This document shows positions 10,683-20,652 of a stretch of DNA of 20,749 nucleotides, piece by piece; within the stretch, counting starts at the first letter, position 1; each line of letters begins with the position of its first letter. The stretch comes from Plantago elongata (taxonomy: Eukaryota; Streptophyta; Magnoliopsida; Lamiales; Plantaginaceae). A model generated the notes under the pieces. It worked only from the letters and a program-made list of their open reading frames with translations. It was not told the origin of the DNA and did not search any database. Location: positions 1-20,749 of the forward strand of contig JAYMSP010003181.1 of the NCBI GenBank assembly GCA_036897095.1, given 5' to 3'. Both the position numbers and the translations under genes were made by a program.

Positions 10683-10973
10683 CTGAATTCGACGAAAACC
10701 GATATCAAACACATAACACACGGTACACACCTCACAATGTACACAAGCAACACACAAACCTTATCCGATTCTACCAAAAATCATTCCAAAGTAATCTAAT
10801 CTTACATTACGAAACTCACATTATTCAATCGAAATTACAAAGCGAAAATAACAATGAGATAGGCTGATGTAATCCGTTTGATTTGAGCTACATCGATAAG
10901 GGAATAATGGAAATGAACATAAATCAGAAATTCTGAATAAATTGACGAAATTAGGTTATGAAATGAACAATAC
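10683..10973 (-). other. Probable 5' UTR intron of MHF1 (291 bp)
   Basis: On the minus strand a donor CAAG|GTATTG ends a leader exon at 10974, and an acceptor GAATTCAG ends at 10683, 48 bp before the ATG. The segment between is AT-rich and has no open frame. Leader introns are common in plant housekeeping genes. No transcript data are available, so this is inference from splice signals only. Confidence 0.4.
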
Positions 10974-11110
10974 CTTGCTATGGAAGCGAATCCTGAGCAA
11001 TTCTGAAAAGTGTCGTGATTTTGCAGCTCGATTGTACGATTATGAACAGAAGAGAAAACCTAATTTCAAATGGTGAATTATGCGCCGGCGTTTTGTGAGG
11101 ATCAAATAAT

Positions 11111-11122
11111 ATTCGCGGGAAT
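11111..11122. promoter_or_regulatory. Palindromic E2F-type site upstream of MHF1
   Basis: ATTCGCGGGAAT fits the plant E2F consensus WTTSSCSS on both strands (ATTCGCGG one way, ATTCCCGC the other). It lies about 140 bp upstream of the proposed leader-intron donor. E2F control is well known for S-phase, replication and repair genes, which suits MHF1. Binding is inferred, not shown. Confidence 0.45.
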
Positions 11123-11237
11123 GTTTTATTTTTGGTCTGCTAATTTAGACGTAGTTCAAATTTTAGCCTCGCGGTTGACTACGGACTACGTTCAACAGTA
11201 CAGGCGGAGTACTGATCCAGTATTATCATTATCACAT

Positions 11238-11937
11238 GGGGCAGGCATCAGACTAATCCGAGCAAATTCGATCTGATTTTACAGAAAAAATTTGAATTCG
11301 AATCAATAATATATTAATTCATAATCCAATTTAAAATTTACTGATTGATTTCGAATTAATCCAAATTCAAATTAATTAAATCCGCCACAATCCTATAATC
11401 TGTAATCTTATAATATAATCAATTTTTTCCACACCACAAACTCGTAAACAATAGAAGATCAAAAATCACTTATAATTTTCAGCATCCAAAAGTGTAAATT
11501 TTAAATATTACGTGTCTTTCATTTTAAATTTAAAATAATAAAATATTATATATGCATATTTAGCCAAAATAATAGTAACTACGTTCAAAGTTCATTATTC
11601 ATTTTTTGTCTACTTGTGTGTACCCTCAATATTCTAAAATATGCAGTTGGCTTCTTGAAGAGGAGAGTCAAATTGGTGTGAGCGAAAAAACTTATTTTAA
11701 TGAATTACTAGTTTAGAAATTTAGGAGGAGGATCAATTTATACTTTATTATGTTTTTAATTTTTATCCTAGAAAAATATAATATATTATATGTACCAAGT
11801 CGGATAGGATAATTCGCAAATTTATGGATGGGATCGTCAAATCCGAAACTCTAAAAAATCTCAATTCGAAATGTTAAGATCAGATTTATTCAAATCGAAT
11901 TATCGAATTTTCGAATCGGAACAATTATGCCCACCCC
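11238..11937. mobile_element. Possible hAT-like non-autonomous element
   Basis: The left tip GGGGCAGGCAT and the reverse complement of the right tip GGGGTGGGCAT match at 9 of 11 bases and resemble hAT termini of the GGGGTGGGCA type. Behind both tips are AATTCGAT/TCCGA-rich tracts. The outside flanks TATCACAT and TATTCACG are similar but do not give a clean 8-bp target duplication. The interior is AT-rich with no transposase. This is a tentative call from short ends only. Confidence 0.3.
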
Positions 11938-12089
11938 TTATTCACGTAAATCGAATACACTCCTTCTCTCTTTACACCAAATAAACAAATTCATGAATTC
12001 AAATTTTGTAACTCAATTCACATCACGTAACAACAATATTTTAATTAAAATATAAACTTAAGAGGTTCATACTCTAAAATATCAAACTA

Positions 12090-12129
12090 TTTTCTCCGAC
12101 CTTGGCACGATTTTCTCCCACCTTGGACG
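12090..12129. repeat. Two-copy 21-bp direct repeat
   Basis: TTTTCTCCGACCTTGGCACG (12090 onward) is followed at once by TTTTCTCCCACCTTGG-ACG (12111-12129). It lies just before the start of the propeller remnant and may mark its 5' truncation point. Confidence 0.6.
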
Positions 12130-12142
12130 TTTTACTGGCAAC

Positions 12143-13070
12143 ATGTTTTCAGACGAATCAGACCTATGCGTAGGTTCGAGCAGAGATGGGAATTGGCTAC
12201 TTTACATCAGTCCGATAAGACATTCGGACTCTACTGATTATAGATGCTACCTACAGAATCAAAACTCATGGGAAACGGTGCAGTTACCCTCTCTCCCACA
12301 CCCGCCTCAATGCTTCTTCAAGTGCTTTGTTACCGGCTCGTCGCATCCATATGATGCTCGTATATGTTATAAGGTCTATTTCTTTTACGACCAATTTCCA
12401 TGTTTCCTGTTGTGTACTGATCAAGATTTACCAGCTTATTGGAAATCCATATACTATGCAACTGGACCACAGAAGATGTACTTAACGATGTTGCTGTTTT
12501 CAAGTATGATCAGGGAACTACTACTTTTTGTTGCTTAACTATTGACGAGACCTTATTCATATACATGCCCCCTTCCCTCGGAGTACTGGCTCCAGCAGAA
12601 TCACCTGCTGCACCTAATATCATGAGACGGCAGCTACTACTTGAACACAAACCCCTCGATGTAATGGCAGTAGACTCACCTAATATGCATAGTAACCACT
12701 AGAGACGGCTAGTAGTCTACAGCAGCACCAGCACCTGCAGGGATCGATTGTTCATGGTGGAACGCAAGCCACAATGCTCGTGGGAGGTGTTTGAGCTTGA
12801 TTTTTACAGCACAAGTTGGGTAAGATTATCCAAATTGGAGGGCCTAGTTGTGTTCTTTGGGTCCTAGATTCTCCGCTGTCTATAAACACAGACCAAAGTA
12901 CCCTGGCCTAGTTGGCAACTGCATATGTTTCACTGAGGACGGATACTTTTATGTGTTTTCGCTTGCTGATCAAAGCACCTCCATCTGCAGAAATCAACCT
13001 CATTCAGCAGCAGGAGGATTTCCTCTTTGGTTTCCCAATGTGCAGGAGATGCCATCATGGTTGAGTTGTC
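12143..13070 (+). pseudogene. F-box-type beta-propeller (DUF295/KIB-like) remnant, 5'-truncated and frame-broken
   Basis: Three frames together show one propeller domain. Bases 12143 to about 12450 give CVGSSRDGNWLLYISP, the region that normally follows the F-box. Bases about 12440-12853, one frame over, give DVAVFKYDQGTTTFCC and, after a TAG at 12700, CRDRLFMVERKPQ and SWEVFELDFYSTSWVRLSKL. Bases about 12860-13070, shifted again, give YPGLVGNCICFTEDGYFYVF and a PSWL terminus. The VFELDF...LSKL...GNCIxFTED order is the DUF295/KIB1-4 propeller signature. The N-terminal F-box is absent. At least two frameshifts and one stop make a working product unlikely. It is a host gene relic, probably part of a larger local F-box family. 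Confidence 0.7.
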
Positions 13071-13184
13071 TATGCCACTTACAATGTGTTTTCCCTTGCT
13101 GATTCAAGGCTGTGCATCCTCAGAAATCCAGCAGAATTACCTGATGGGTTAATTTATCTAGCAGGGGAGAAGATGCCATCATGG
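12951..13184 (+). repeat. Local duplication of the propeller C-terminus (about 110-130 bp units)
   Basis: Unit A (12951-13060) and unit B (13084-13184) both begin ATGTGTTTTC and both carry AGATGCCATCATGG near their ends. Translated, A gives YVFSLADQS...RNQP...EMPSWL and B gives NVFSLADSR...RNPAEL...KMPSWL. The offset is 133 bp at the start and 124 bp at the end, so small indels have accumulated. Neither offset shift is a simple in-frame copy, which adds to the frame confusion here. Confidence 0.65.
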
Positions 13185-14265
13185 CTTAGGTATATATTGC
13201 ATCCTGAAGAATCATGTTATGCTCATGCAAGCTTTTTTTGTGAACTTCCTGACGATATTCTGAGGCTTGTTGCAAAATCCCTTCAAAGTGCAATGGACTA
13301 TGCAAACTATCACCTGGTGTGTAGAGAGTTGAGGCAAAGAATACAACCTTTGTGTTGGAAACCTGAATTTTCTTATACTCCTTCTATGAAGAGTCCTTTG
13401 CTAATGTCATATCATAAAGAAGATGGTCCATGCAACTCATTTCTTGACTCGTCCTGCAATATGAGGTACTTTACGAGCAATGCTGAATTAGTAGGCTGTG
13501 AAGTTCACTGCTGTAGAAATGGATGGCTTCTTGTGACTCATGGAATTCGCACCATATTTTTCTTCGAACCTTTAAGTAAGACTAAGATTAGCATCCCCGA
13601 TCTCCCCAAAAACGCTAGTTTCGACAGTATATCATTTTCTTCTTCACCAACATCATCAGATTGGGAGATTATTGGTGTGCAACCAAGGTCCGGGAACTTA
13701 AAGGTGGTGCATTTAACGCCAGCTTTCAATACATGGGAAGTGGGACAGTTTCAAGGAGAATTTGGACTTATTGGGCGGTGTTAGTAGTCAGGTGCTTCAT
13801 AGAAACGGTTTCTACTATCTGCGTCAAAATGGAAGCATGGTTCATATCCCGTCCGATAGGAGGCAGCCAATCATGCTTATAAATCCTGGACCGATTCCCA
13901 ATAAGCTAAAGAGGTGTCTCGTTTCTTGCGAGAACAACCTGTATGTAGTAGTCATAGAACTAGAACCTGGGTGGATGTCTGTGAAGCTACTTAAGCTTTA
14001 TCCTCACCATTCGTGGATGGAAGAGAAAGTTTTGCCTCGTAATTATTCGTTTTTCATCAGTGAAAAGTCATCTTTTGCTGTTCGAGTGACTGAGAAAGCA
14101 AAGCAAAATACGATCAACTTACCATTGCTGGTTAAGAACCGACATGTTTATTACAAATTAGACACCTCAGAATTTAAGTGTGATGGAGACAACATTTCTA
14201 GCATGGAGCTCCATGAGAGAAACAAATGTGGTATATGGATTCAGCCAAAAGTAACTAGAGCATAG
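13065..14265 (+). pseudogene. F-box plus C-terminal propeller gene of the At1g57790 type, frameshifted once
   Basis: An open frame from 13065 carries the propeller C-terminal unit B, then MPSWLRYILHPEES, then an F-box (ELPDDILRLVAKSLQSAMDY, continuing to HLVCRELRQRI), then the post-F-box region CRNGWLLVTHGIRTIFFFEP. It stops at 13784. The remainder continues one frame over from about 13762 to TAG at 14263-14265: GFYYLRQNGSMVHI, NLYVVVIELEPGW, and the family-like tail CGIWIQP. Counted from the ATG at 13173 the joined length would be about 365 aa, typical of F-box/kelch-like proteins that recruit substrates to SCF ubiquitin ligases. Only one frameshift is evident, so recent loss, an assembly error or a still-used shorter product are all possible. 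The substrate is unknown. Confidence 0.7.
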
Positions 14266-14393
14266 TTATGCGCTTATGCTAGCTTATGCCAGAAACCAAA
14301 AAAAGAGCACACTGCTCAACTACATCATGTCCTGTTTATGACTATGTTTGATGTTTTGTTAATTTAGTTGCTTTTCTTTGTCAGAATGGACAG

Positions 14394-14399
14394 AATAAA
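14394..14399 (+). terminator. Candidate poly(A) signal AATAAA of the F-box gene
   Basis: A canonical AATAAA lies 129 bp after the TAG at 14265, preceded by T-rich sequence (GTTTGATGTTTTGTTAATTT). This is a normal plant 3' UTR arrangement and suggests the unit was once transcribed to here. Confidence 0.45.
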
Positions 14400-14633
14400 A
14401 ATCTTCTGGATAATTTAGAGTTGCCCCTACATCTGAAATAATCTCATGGCCAATTCCTTATAAACCAGATCTGCAAAAGTCTTATGTAGAAAAGGAAAAA
14501 AGGCTTGGATATTGTAAATGAACAGCCAAGAAATCTAAAAAAGCTTTTGGACATTAATGCTAATTGCCTGAGTAACACTTTTGAAATTGCTTAAATTTCC
14601 AGTACTTTAAATGCATAAATATACAGAGGATCC

Positions 14634-14703
14634 CAAGAATTTTCAGCATGGTAAACCTGAAATGGAGACAAACACATCAGCAAGAATTTTCAGCATGGTA
14701 AAC
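14634..14703. repeat. 23-bp direct repeat, 47 bp apart
   Basis: CAAGAATTTTCAGCATGG plus TAAAC occurs exactly at 14634-14656 and again at 14681-14703. The identity suggests a recent short tandem duplication or repair filler. Confidence 0.8.
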
Positions 14704-15364
14704 ACATCTGCTTTCCTATAGTTTTCATGATTTTCTTCTTGGAATAAGGCAGTTTGAATTACAAGAGTAGCCTAAGATACGACGTGACTCATTAAATGGA
14801 GTGAATTAGTGTGACAGAATTTGAAGAACCTGAACTGTCTATCTGATATAAGTCCGTCTATATATTTTATTTTAAAATAACATCACAAATTACAAATAAG
14901 GTCCGACATACATGTTTATCTTTCTTACATAATGAATCATGTAGCTTTACGTGTTGTGCAATTAACATGTGCAATACTCTGCAAACACACAAACTGACCA
15001 TGAGACAATGAAGTGCTAACACCATTAATGCAATGACAAATGAGACAAGGAACAGATAAAAGATCTCTAATTTATTGCCTAAGAAACAAATAAGCAAGAC
15101 AATGTTCCTTCAGAAGCAAGATCTGCTTTACATTATTCTGCATCATATGTTTCAACAAAATTATCTAACTGCAAAACCAAGATTGCTCACTCATCCCTTC
15201 AAGGAGATGAGACTTTGATGCTGTTATATTGATTATCGAAGTGAAAAACACAGGTTAGTAAAACATGGATGTTACATTATCTCCTTTAAGCTCAACTGTA
15301 CATACATGATTTTTACTTCTTCCGGTAAATACTTGTGTGTGGACTGGGGTACATTAGTTTTTTG
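14704..15364. other. Spacer between the F-box relic and ATP10
   Basis: I see no gene. It should include the 3' UTR of ATP10, which is transcribed toward it from the right. An open frame at about 14867-15097 (minus) has no recognisable domain. Confidence 0.5.
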
Positions 15365-18261
15365 TTACTCGTCCAGCAAAAGGGAGGTACAAGACATAAG
15401 CGAGGACAGCTCATCTGGTGTTGCTAACCCGAAACCTTGCCATCTTACTCTACCAAGTTTATCCAGCAAGAACATATACCTGTGATTACATTCACAAGTT
15501 ATATGAAGTTAAAGAATTCAACCTTGGTGATATTTTAATGAAAATGAGAAAAACACGGGAAGGGGAAGATGGTGAGGAAAAGGAGAGAGCTTTGTACCCA
15601 GTAAGCAGGTTTAATATTTTCAGCTCCTTCCGAGTATAGTAATGATCACCAAACACATGACAGATTTGCCTCTGTAGAACGTCCTTCTCTAGACCAGGAA
15701 TGGGTTTCCTTGTGTTCTTAAGAAACAGCTTCTTTATTGGACTGAGATTCAGTAACCAATTATCTACAAACGATATCTGCACCGGAGATAACTATCATAC
15801 ATAGGATATAAAGAGATTTCATTTCTTGAATGTCACAGTAGAGATGAAAGCGAAATAGTTCTCTGTAGCATCAAGGTGATGCAGTTTGTTGAATAAATGA
15901 ACTAGCCTCATGCATGTAACACGTTCAAATGTCATATGTAAATTTATGGAACAAATTTTAGGGTTAGCCTCATAAATCATAAGTATACTTCACCTATACA
16001 CCAAAAAGAAGGTATCATCTCTTAAGGCTCTCTTCTCTACACATGACATGATGCATACATAGCAGGTTGGGATGGTATTGATCGAGTAGAAGGTAAATGG
16101 CAAAAGATAAATAGAAGCATTTTGAACTTTTCAATTGCAATGGATTATATAGCAATAATACAGTTTATGTTTCTTAACACACTTCACAAAACTGCAAAAC
16201 ATTTACGTAGACAGACAATGCTTCTAAAAAACAGACATTTTCTCTAATGTTTACAATATAAGGTTGATTCGTACAGCCGTGGAGCACAGCAAATGGACAA
16301 ATGGAAAACTTTCCAAAACCTTTCTTTCATATAATGATGAAGGCATATGATATGGTGACATACCTCATATAACTGAACATCACTGTAGTTGCGGAAAGTA
16401 TCAAGGAATGGCGAACTCCAAGAATCAACCATGTTCTGTCAAGATCATTTTGAGAAAGGTAAGACCATCAATTATGCAGGTTTTTCAACTTTTGATAATA
16501 CTATCTTTTTGCACCAAGGAAAAGATAGTAGTACACCAGGAATCAGAACAATTGTAACCCCTTTTGCTCTGTTCCAAGAGATCTTTCTCGACCTACTGAA
16601 AATTTCTGTTTCACTTGACAACATAACCATACAACTGGATAGTATGTTAAACCATTAAATTAACTTATCAGAATCTAGTTACCAAGTTCAGATGTACACT
16701 CAATCCAATTATAAAGATCACATGGACTTCAACAGACAAATTGCTGACCACAGTTTCATCTTCTAAAATAAAAGCAGCTCTTATCAGCTTCTAATTTTGG
16801 GAAGCGCAGTAAACTTCTTGACCAGTTCACAAGAATTGACTGTCTACATGCCATATTGTTACTGCATAGCAGCAATATACAAGCTGCATACCCAAGCATG
16901 GTGGGGAAAAAAAGGGCACAACAATGAAATGACTTGTACCATTTCCCTTTTCGGAAGACACCAGCTACCCCCGAACAACCAAGAGAAAATTACAGTTCTG
17001 TTATTTAGACAAAATGTAACTCACATACAGTTGTGGCAAAAGATGTTTATTCAATACTGAAGGAAAAGCATATGATGTACTGCCCAGGAAGTTAAAGAAA
17101 TCCCTTGGACCAACTCTATCCTGAAACAACTCCTAAATACTCCATAATTCATTTTTTGTGTGATATATATACTATAATTTTGATTACACTGTGTTGCACA
17201 TACTTTTACTTTCTAGTTCAACACGCTGACAATAGAACAATAAGCGCTCAATAAGGTCTTCCTAGTTCAACACAGGGCTAAGCTACTACTCTACTGCTAC
17301 ACTGTTCTTTTATATTATGGTAATACTCATAAGAAAGGGTATGCTCTTGATTCCACGTGGAAGCATTTAAAATGCAGACTGCGAAAAAAACATACCAACA
17401 CTATTATAAATAGTCACCCACCTGTGAGCTGGCACGAAACGACAAACATAGCAACGAGGCCTTGGGGATGACTGCATTCGTCTCTTTAACATCACTCCCA
17501 ACAGCAGTTAATGGTAGCGTACGTCCAGAACCATCGGAGTAGGTCACTTCAACCGTAGGAAACTTAACAGCTACCGTTTCTGGAATTAGGACCTTGTTTG
17601 CCACTGCTATCTGCAAATTCCACTCTCAAATTACCATAAAACAAGGAGTACACTTTAAAGAGGCAAACAACATTTCCTTGTGCGAAAGTTAACAATTCAA
17701 TATCACACCTTCCCTTTGTGATGGCTCATTTCCTTCATGTCGATAGATAGCCCCCGATTCATCTCATCTTTACTGTCATAAATTGCATCGAAACACTCAA
17801 CCAGGAGCAAATTCCATAACACATAAACTCAATTAACAAACAAATAAACTCACATCCGAGCTCGTTCTCGCTCGATTGCCTTCTTATTACCCAGCTGCAA
17901 TCATGTACAAGTTTATTAAATCACAAGTCACAGCCAAATTTATGTAATTGCAAATATTGTCAATTGTTCAAAATCAAATTCATGCCGAATCAAATATCCA
18001 AATCTAAACAGCTCATAAGATATGAAGATACAACCAGTACAACCAAGTTTATTAACTCAAAATCAAATGTTGAAGATTAAATGTCAGTTGAGGATAAATC
18101 TCGACCTGATAAAAGTCGAGAAAGTGACGACTGGGAGTCCATTGCGATGGATTGAGTAAGGGGATTGCAGGAAGGAGTTTTCCTTCTTCTCTTGTGCGTA
18201 TATGAGTTGAAGCAGAGACATTTCTTGGTGATGCTGAAATCAGCTTCTTCAATCTCAACAT
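15365..18261 (-). CDS. ATP10: Mitochondrial ATP synthase assembly factor ATP10, seven exons, 271 aa
   Basis: Exons are 18261-18106, 17894-17854, 17772-17709, 17610-17422, 16435-16364, 15776-15598 and 15479-15365. All introns are GT-AG, phases agree, and the sum is 816 bp including TAA. The start is the ATG at 18261; no in-frame ATG lies further upstream in that exon. The N-terminus MLRLKKLISASPRNVSAS is basic and Ser-rich with no acidic residue until about 25, as in a mitochondrial presequence. The ATP10 domain spans roughly 95-271: PTVEVTYSDG (106-115), SLLCLSFRASSQ (139-150), VDSWSSPFLDTF (153-164), RQICHVFGDHYYTRKEL and LDKLGRVRWQGFG near the end. In yeast, Atp10 is an inner-membrane chaperone that helps Atp6 join the Atp9 ring of Fo. 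Introns 4 (986 bp) and 5 (587 bp) are the largest and show nothing convincing inside. The gene appears intact. Confidence 0.94.
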
Positions 18262-18391
18262 GATTTCAATGGAGGTTTCTGTTTCGCTGCAAATGGTTAG
18301 AAATCGTCGCTGTTTCTGCAAATACCAGGTCTTGAAATGTTGAATTAACGGATCTGTCTTTCCATTGAGAACCCAATGCAAATGACAACTC

Positions 18392-18397
18392 AGCCCA
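18392..18397 (-). promoter_or_regulatory. Site II-type element (TGGGCT) upstream of ATP10
   Basis: The minus strand reads TCTTGGGCTGAG about 130 bp before the ATG. TGGGCY site II motifs are bound by TCP factors and are enriched in promoters of plant nuclear genes for mitochondrial respiratory and assembly proteins. Only one clear copy is seen, so this is a weak but fitting signal. Confidence 0.35.
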
Positions 18398-18469
18398 AGA
18401 GTAAGCTCATGAAAGTCCAGGTAACACAGCCCGGTAAAACATTTAACGACACATTATTGAACTCACATA

Positions 18470-18568
18470 TATACTTATATATCAAACTTATTTTTAACAC
18501 ATATTATATATTTTTATTTAAAAGCGTGCAAAATCAAATTGTTTCATTAATAATGGACAGAGTGAGTA
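18470..18568. mobile_element. Fragment of a Stowaway/MITE-like right end
   Basis: The block ending AATGGACAGAGTGAGTA (to 18568), preceded by AAAAGCGTGCAAAATCAAA and GTTTCATTAATAATGG, resembles the common plant MITE terminus (cgtgc...atgggacggagggagta). No matching left end is visible, so the left limit is a guess. Confidence 0.4.
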
Positions 18569-19967
18569 AAAATTCTTCCAAACAAGACCTCCCACATTAT
18601 TCCGACATGAAATTTTTCCAAAATTTTGAGCCGAGAACAAGACCGAGATAAAAAGAGAAGTTATTCTGAATACTGCTTACATCTTCTATCTCGAATGACA
18701 TGTTCTCCCCGATCGAATAGTTAGATGTTTTCATATTGCACTTCTGATTGCTCTTCTCGTCAAAGCAGGAGAAGAGACCAATGTACATGAATTCAATAAG
18801 TAAGTTACATAAATCAAATAGTACATAATATTTAGATTGATCGTACTGTAAGTATGATAATTGATAAGTGATTTATTTAGTAAAATTAACTGAAAAGTTA
18901 GTTAAAAAGTTAATTCATAATTGATTAACTAGCTAATAAATTAAATAATTTTAGTAGCCAATTAAATAGCGGGAAAATTAAATATTTTAGGTGTTTAACA
19001 TATTAATTGAAAATAGTTAGTATTTTATAAAATGATATGTAAGGATATTATTCTTATTTTTGTTTAGTTTTAAATAAAATTATCGAATGTATTATTATAT
19101 TATTATTTTTTAACCAATAGTATATTATATTTTTTTCTAATTTTTTAAATACATACTCAATGTACTTCACAGCGCCACTTTCATAATGTTATTAAAGAAA
19201 TTGAAAGAAATATTCATGAGCATTCTAACTTAATGGGAATGAAAGTGATAATATGGATATATAACAATAGCATACATGAGTGCATTTTAAATAGATTGAT
19301 GAATTAAAAAGAGATTAATATAGTGTGATTTTGTTTCTATTATTTACTTTTAGGCCCGGGACATTTTTTGAAAATGGGAAAATAAAAAGGATCTTTCATT
19401 TTTTAACCGGCTAACTTGGTTAGATCTTCAACTAACAAATTGATCATCCAGTTGATTTAAGAAGTTGTGTGTTAACCTAATAAGTTTTTCACTAGCCGAA
19501 TGTAAAAAAAAACTTATGAAGTTGTTGTTAAGCCTAGGTATTTCACACAATACAGAGCAATGTGGGTAGAATGAAAAATGTCTTGATTTCCTATGACTAG
19601 TCCAAGATCTCCAATCGACGATAGATTCTTGACCATCGAAGATCCGACTGATCTTCACTTTCTTCCAACTATATTAGAACTCGTAAACGTCTAGTTATGC
19701 AAAGTGCCGGCCCGTATGATATCAATCGAATTACACATATCATTAATCAAAATGTCCATGTTGTTAATGAAAATAATAATGTGGTAATATGAAGAAAAAA
19801 AACATCAATATTGAGAATGTAGGTGTTTTCATTAACAATATTGTTTCTTGGTAACAGAGGATCGTATGTAGATAAATCATCTAAAAATCGCCTCTTATAA
19901 TACTTCCTCAATTTGTTTAGGTGGATTGATTTAAAAACAAAAGTCATTTTGTACCTTGCTATATACT
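18569..19967. other. AT-rich spacer
   Basis: No gene I can support. At 18788-18597 (minus) a 63-codon ORF begins MYIGLFSCFDEKSNQK and contains a good donor-like GTAAGC near 18681, but it matches no family I know. The rest (18800-19700) is AT-rich with runs of TTAATT and AAATTA and no recognisable element ends. Confidence 0.5.
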
Positions 19968-20042
19968 ATACTAAAACTTTTTGTATAGGAAAAAAAATTT
20001 CGAATTAACTAGACAACTAATGAATGCTCACTTGCCTGTTGA
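19968..20042. repeat. Left 75-bp direct repeat flanking the ATP10 fragment
   Basis: It begins ATACTAAAACTTTTTGTATA and runs through CGAATTAACTAGACAACTAA to CCTGTTGA. It matches 20653-20727 with only a few substitutions and two 1-nt indels. Confidence 0.85.
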
Positions 20043-20651
20043 AACACCTCCTAAATACTCCATAATTTGTGTGATACATATACTATATTTTTGTTTACAC
20101 CGTGTTGCACATACTTTTACTTTCTAGTTCAATACGCTGACAATAGAACACTAAGTGCTCATTAAGGTCTTCCTAGTTCAACACAGGGCTCAGCTACTAC
20201 TCTATTGCTACATTGTTCTTTTATATTATGGTTTTACTCATAAGAAAGGGTATGCTCTTGATTCTACGTGGAAGCATTTAAAATGCAGACTGCGAAAAAA
20301 ACATCACCAACACTATTATAAATAGCCACCCACATGTGAGCTGGCACGAAACGACAAACATAGCAACGAGGCCTTGGGGATGACTGCATTCGTTTCTTTA
20401 ACATTACTCCCATCAACAGTTATTGGTAGTGTACGTCCATAACGGAGTAGGTCACTTCAATCGTAGGAAACTTAACAGCTACCATTTATGGAATTAGGAC
20501 CTTGTTTGCCACTACTACAGCAAATTCCACTCTCAAATTACCATAAAACACGGAGTACACTTTAAAGAGGTAAACAACAACATTTCCTTATACGAAAGTT
20601 AACAATTCAATATCACACCTTCCCTTTGTGATGGCTCATTTCCTTCATGTC
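20041..20651 (-). pseudogene. Partial duplicate of ATP10 (exon 4 with flanking introns and 33 nt of exon 3)
   Basis: This block aligns along its length with 17123-17741 in the same orientation, at roughly nine in ten bases by eye. The exon 4 copy is about 20334-20519. Intron 3 is retained, so the copy was made from DNA and not from spliced mRNA. It lacks exons 1-2 and 5-7 and has a 4-nt deletion in exon 4 (near 20437) and an altered exon-end base at the former donor (CAG to CAT), so no ATP10 product is expected. Both edges abut the 75-bp direct repeats almost exactly. Confidence 0.9.
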
Positions 20652-20652
20652 A

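Noticed and set aside
10419-10867. Plus-strand open frames over MHF1 and its leader
   Set aside because: They are antisense to a clear histone-fold coding exon and an AT-rich leader intron and show no domain.
12143-14265. A single intact multi-exon F-box gene
   Set aside because: The frame changes do not coincide with usable GT-AG pairs, an in-frame TAG lies at 12700 inside conserved sequence, and the upstream module has no F-box.
16389-17060. Plus-strand open frames inside ATP10 intron 4 and exon 5
   Set aside because: No recognisable domain; the exons of ATP10 on the minus strand explain the coding signal here.
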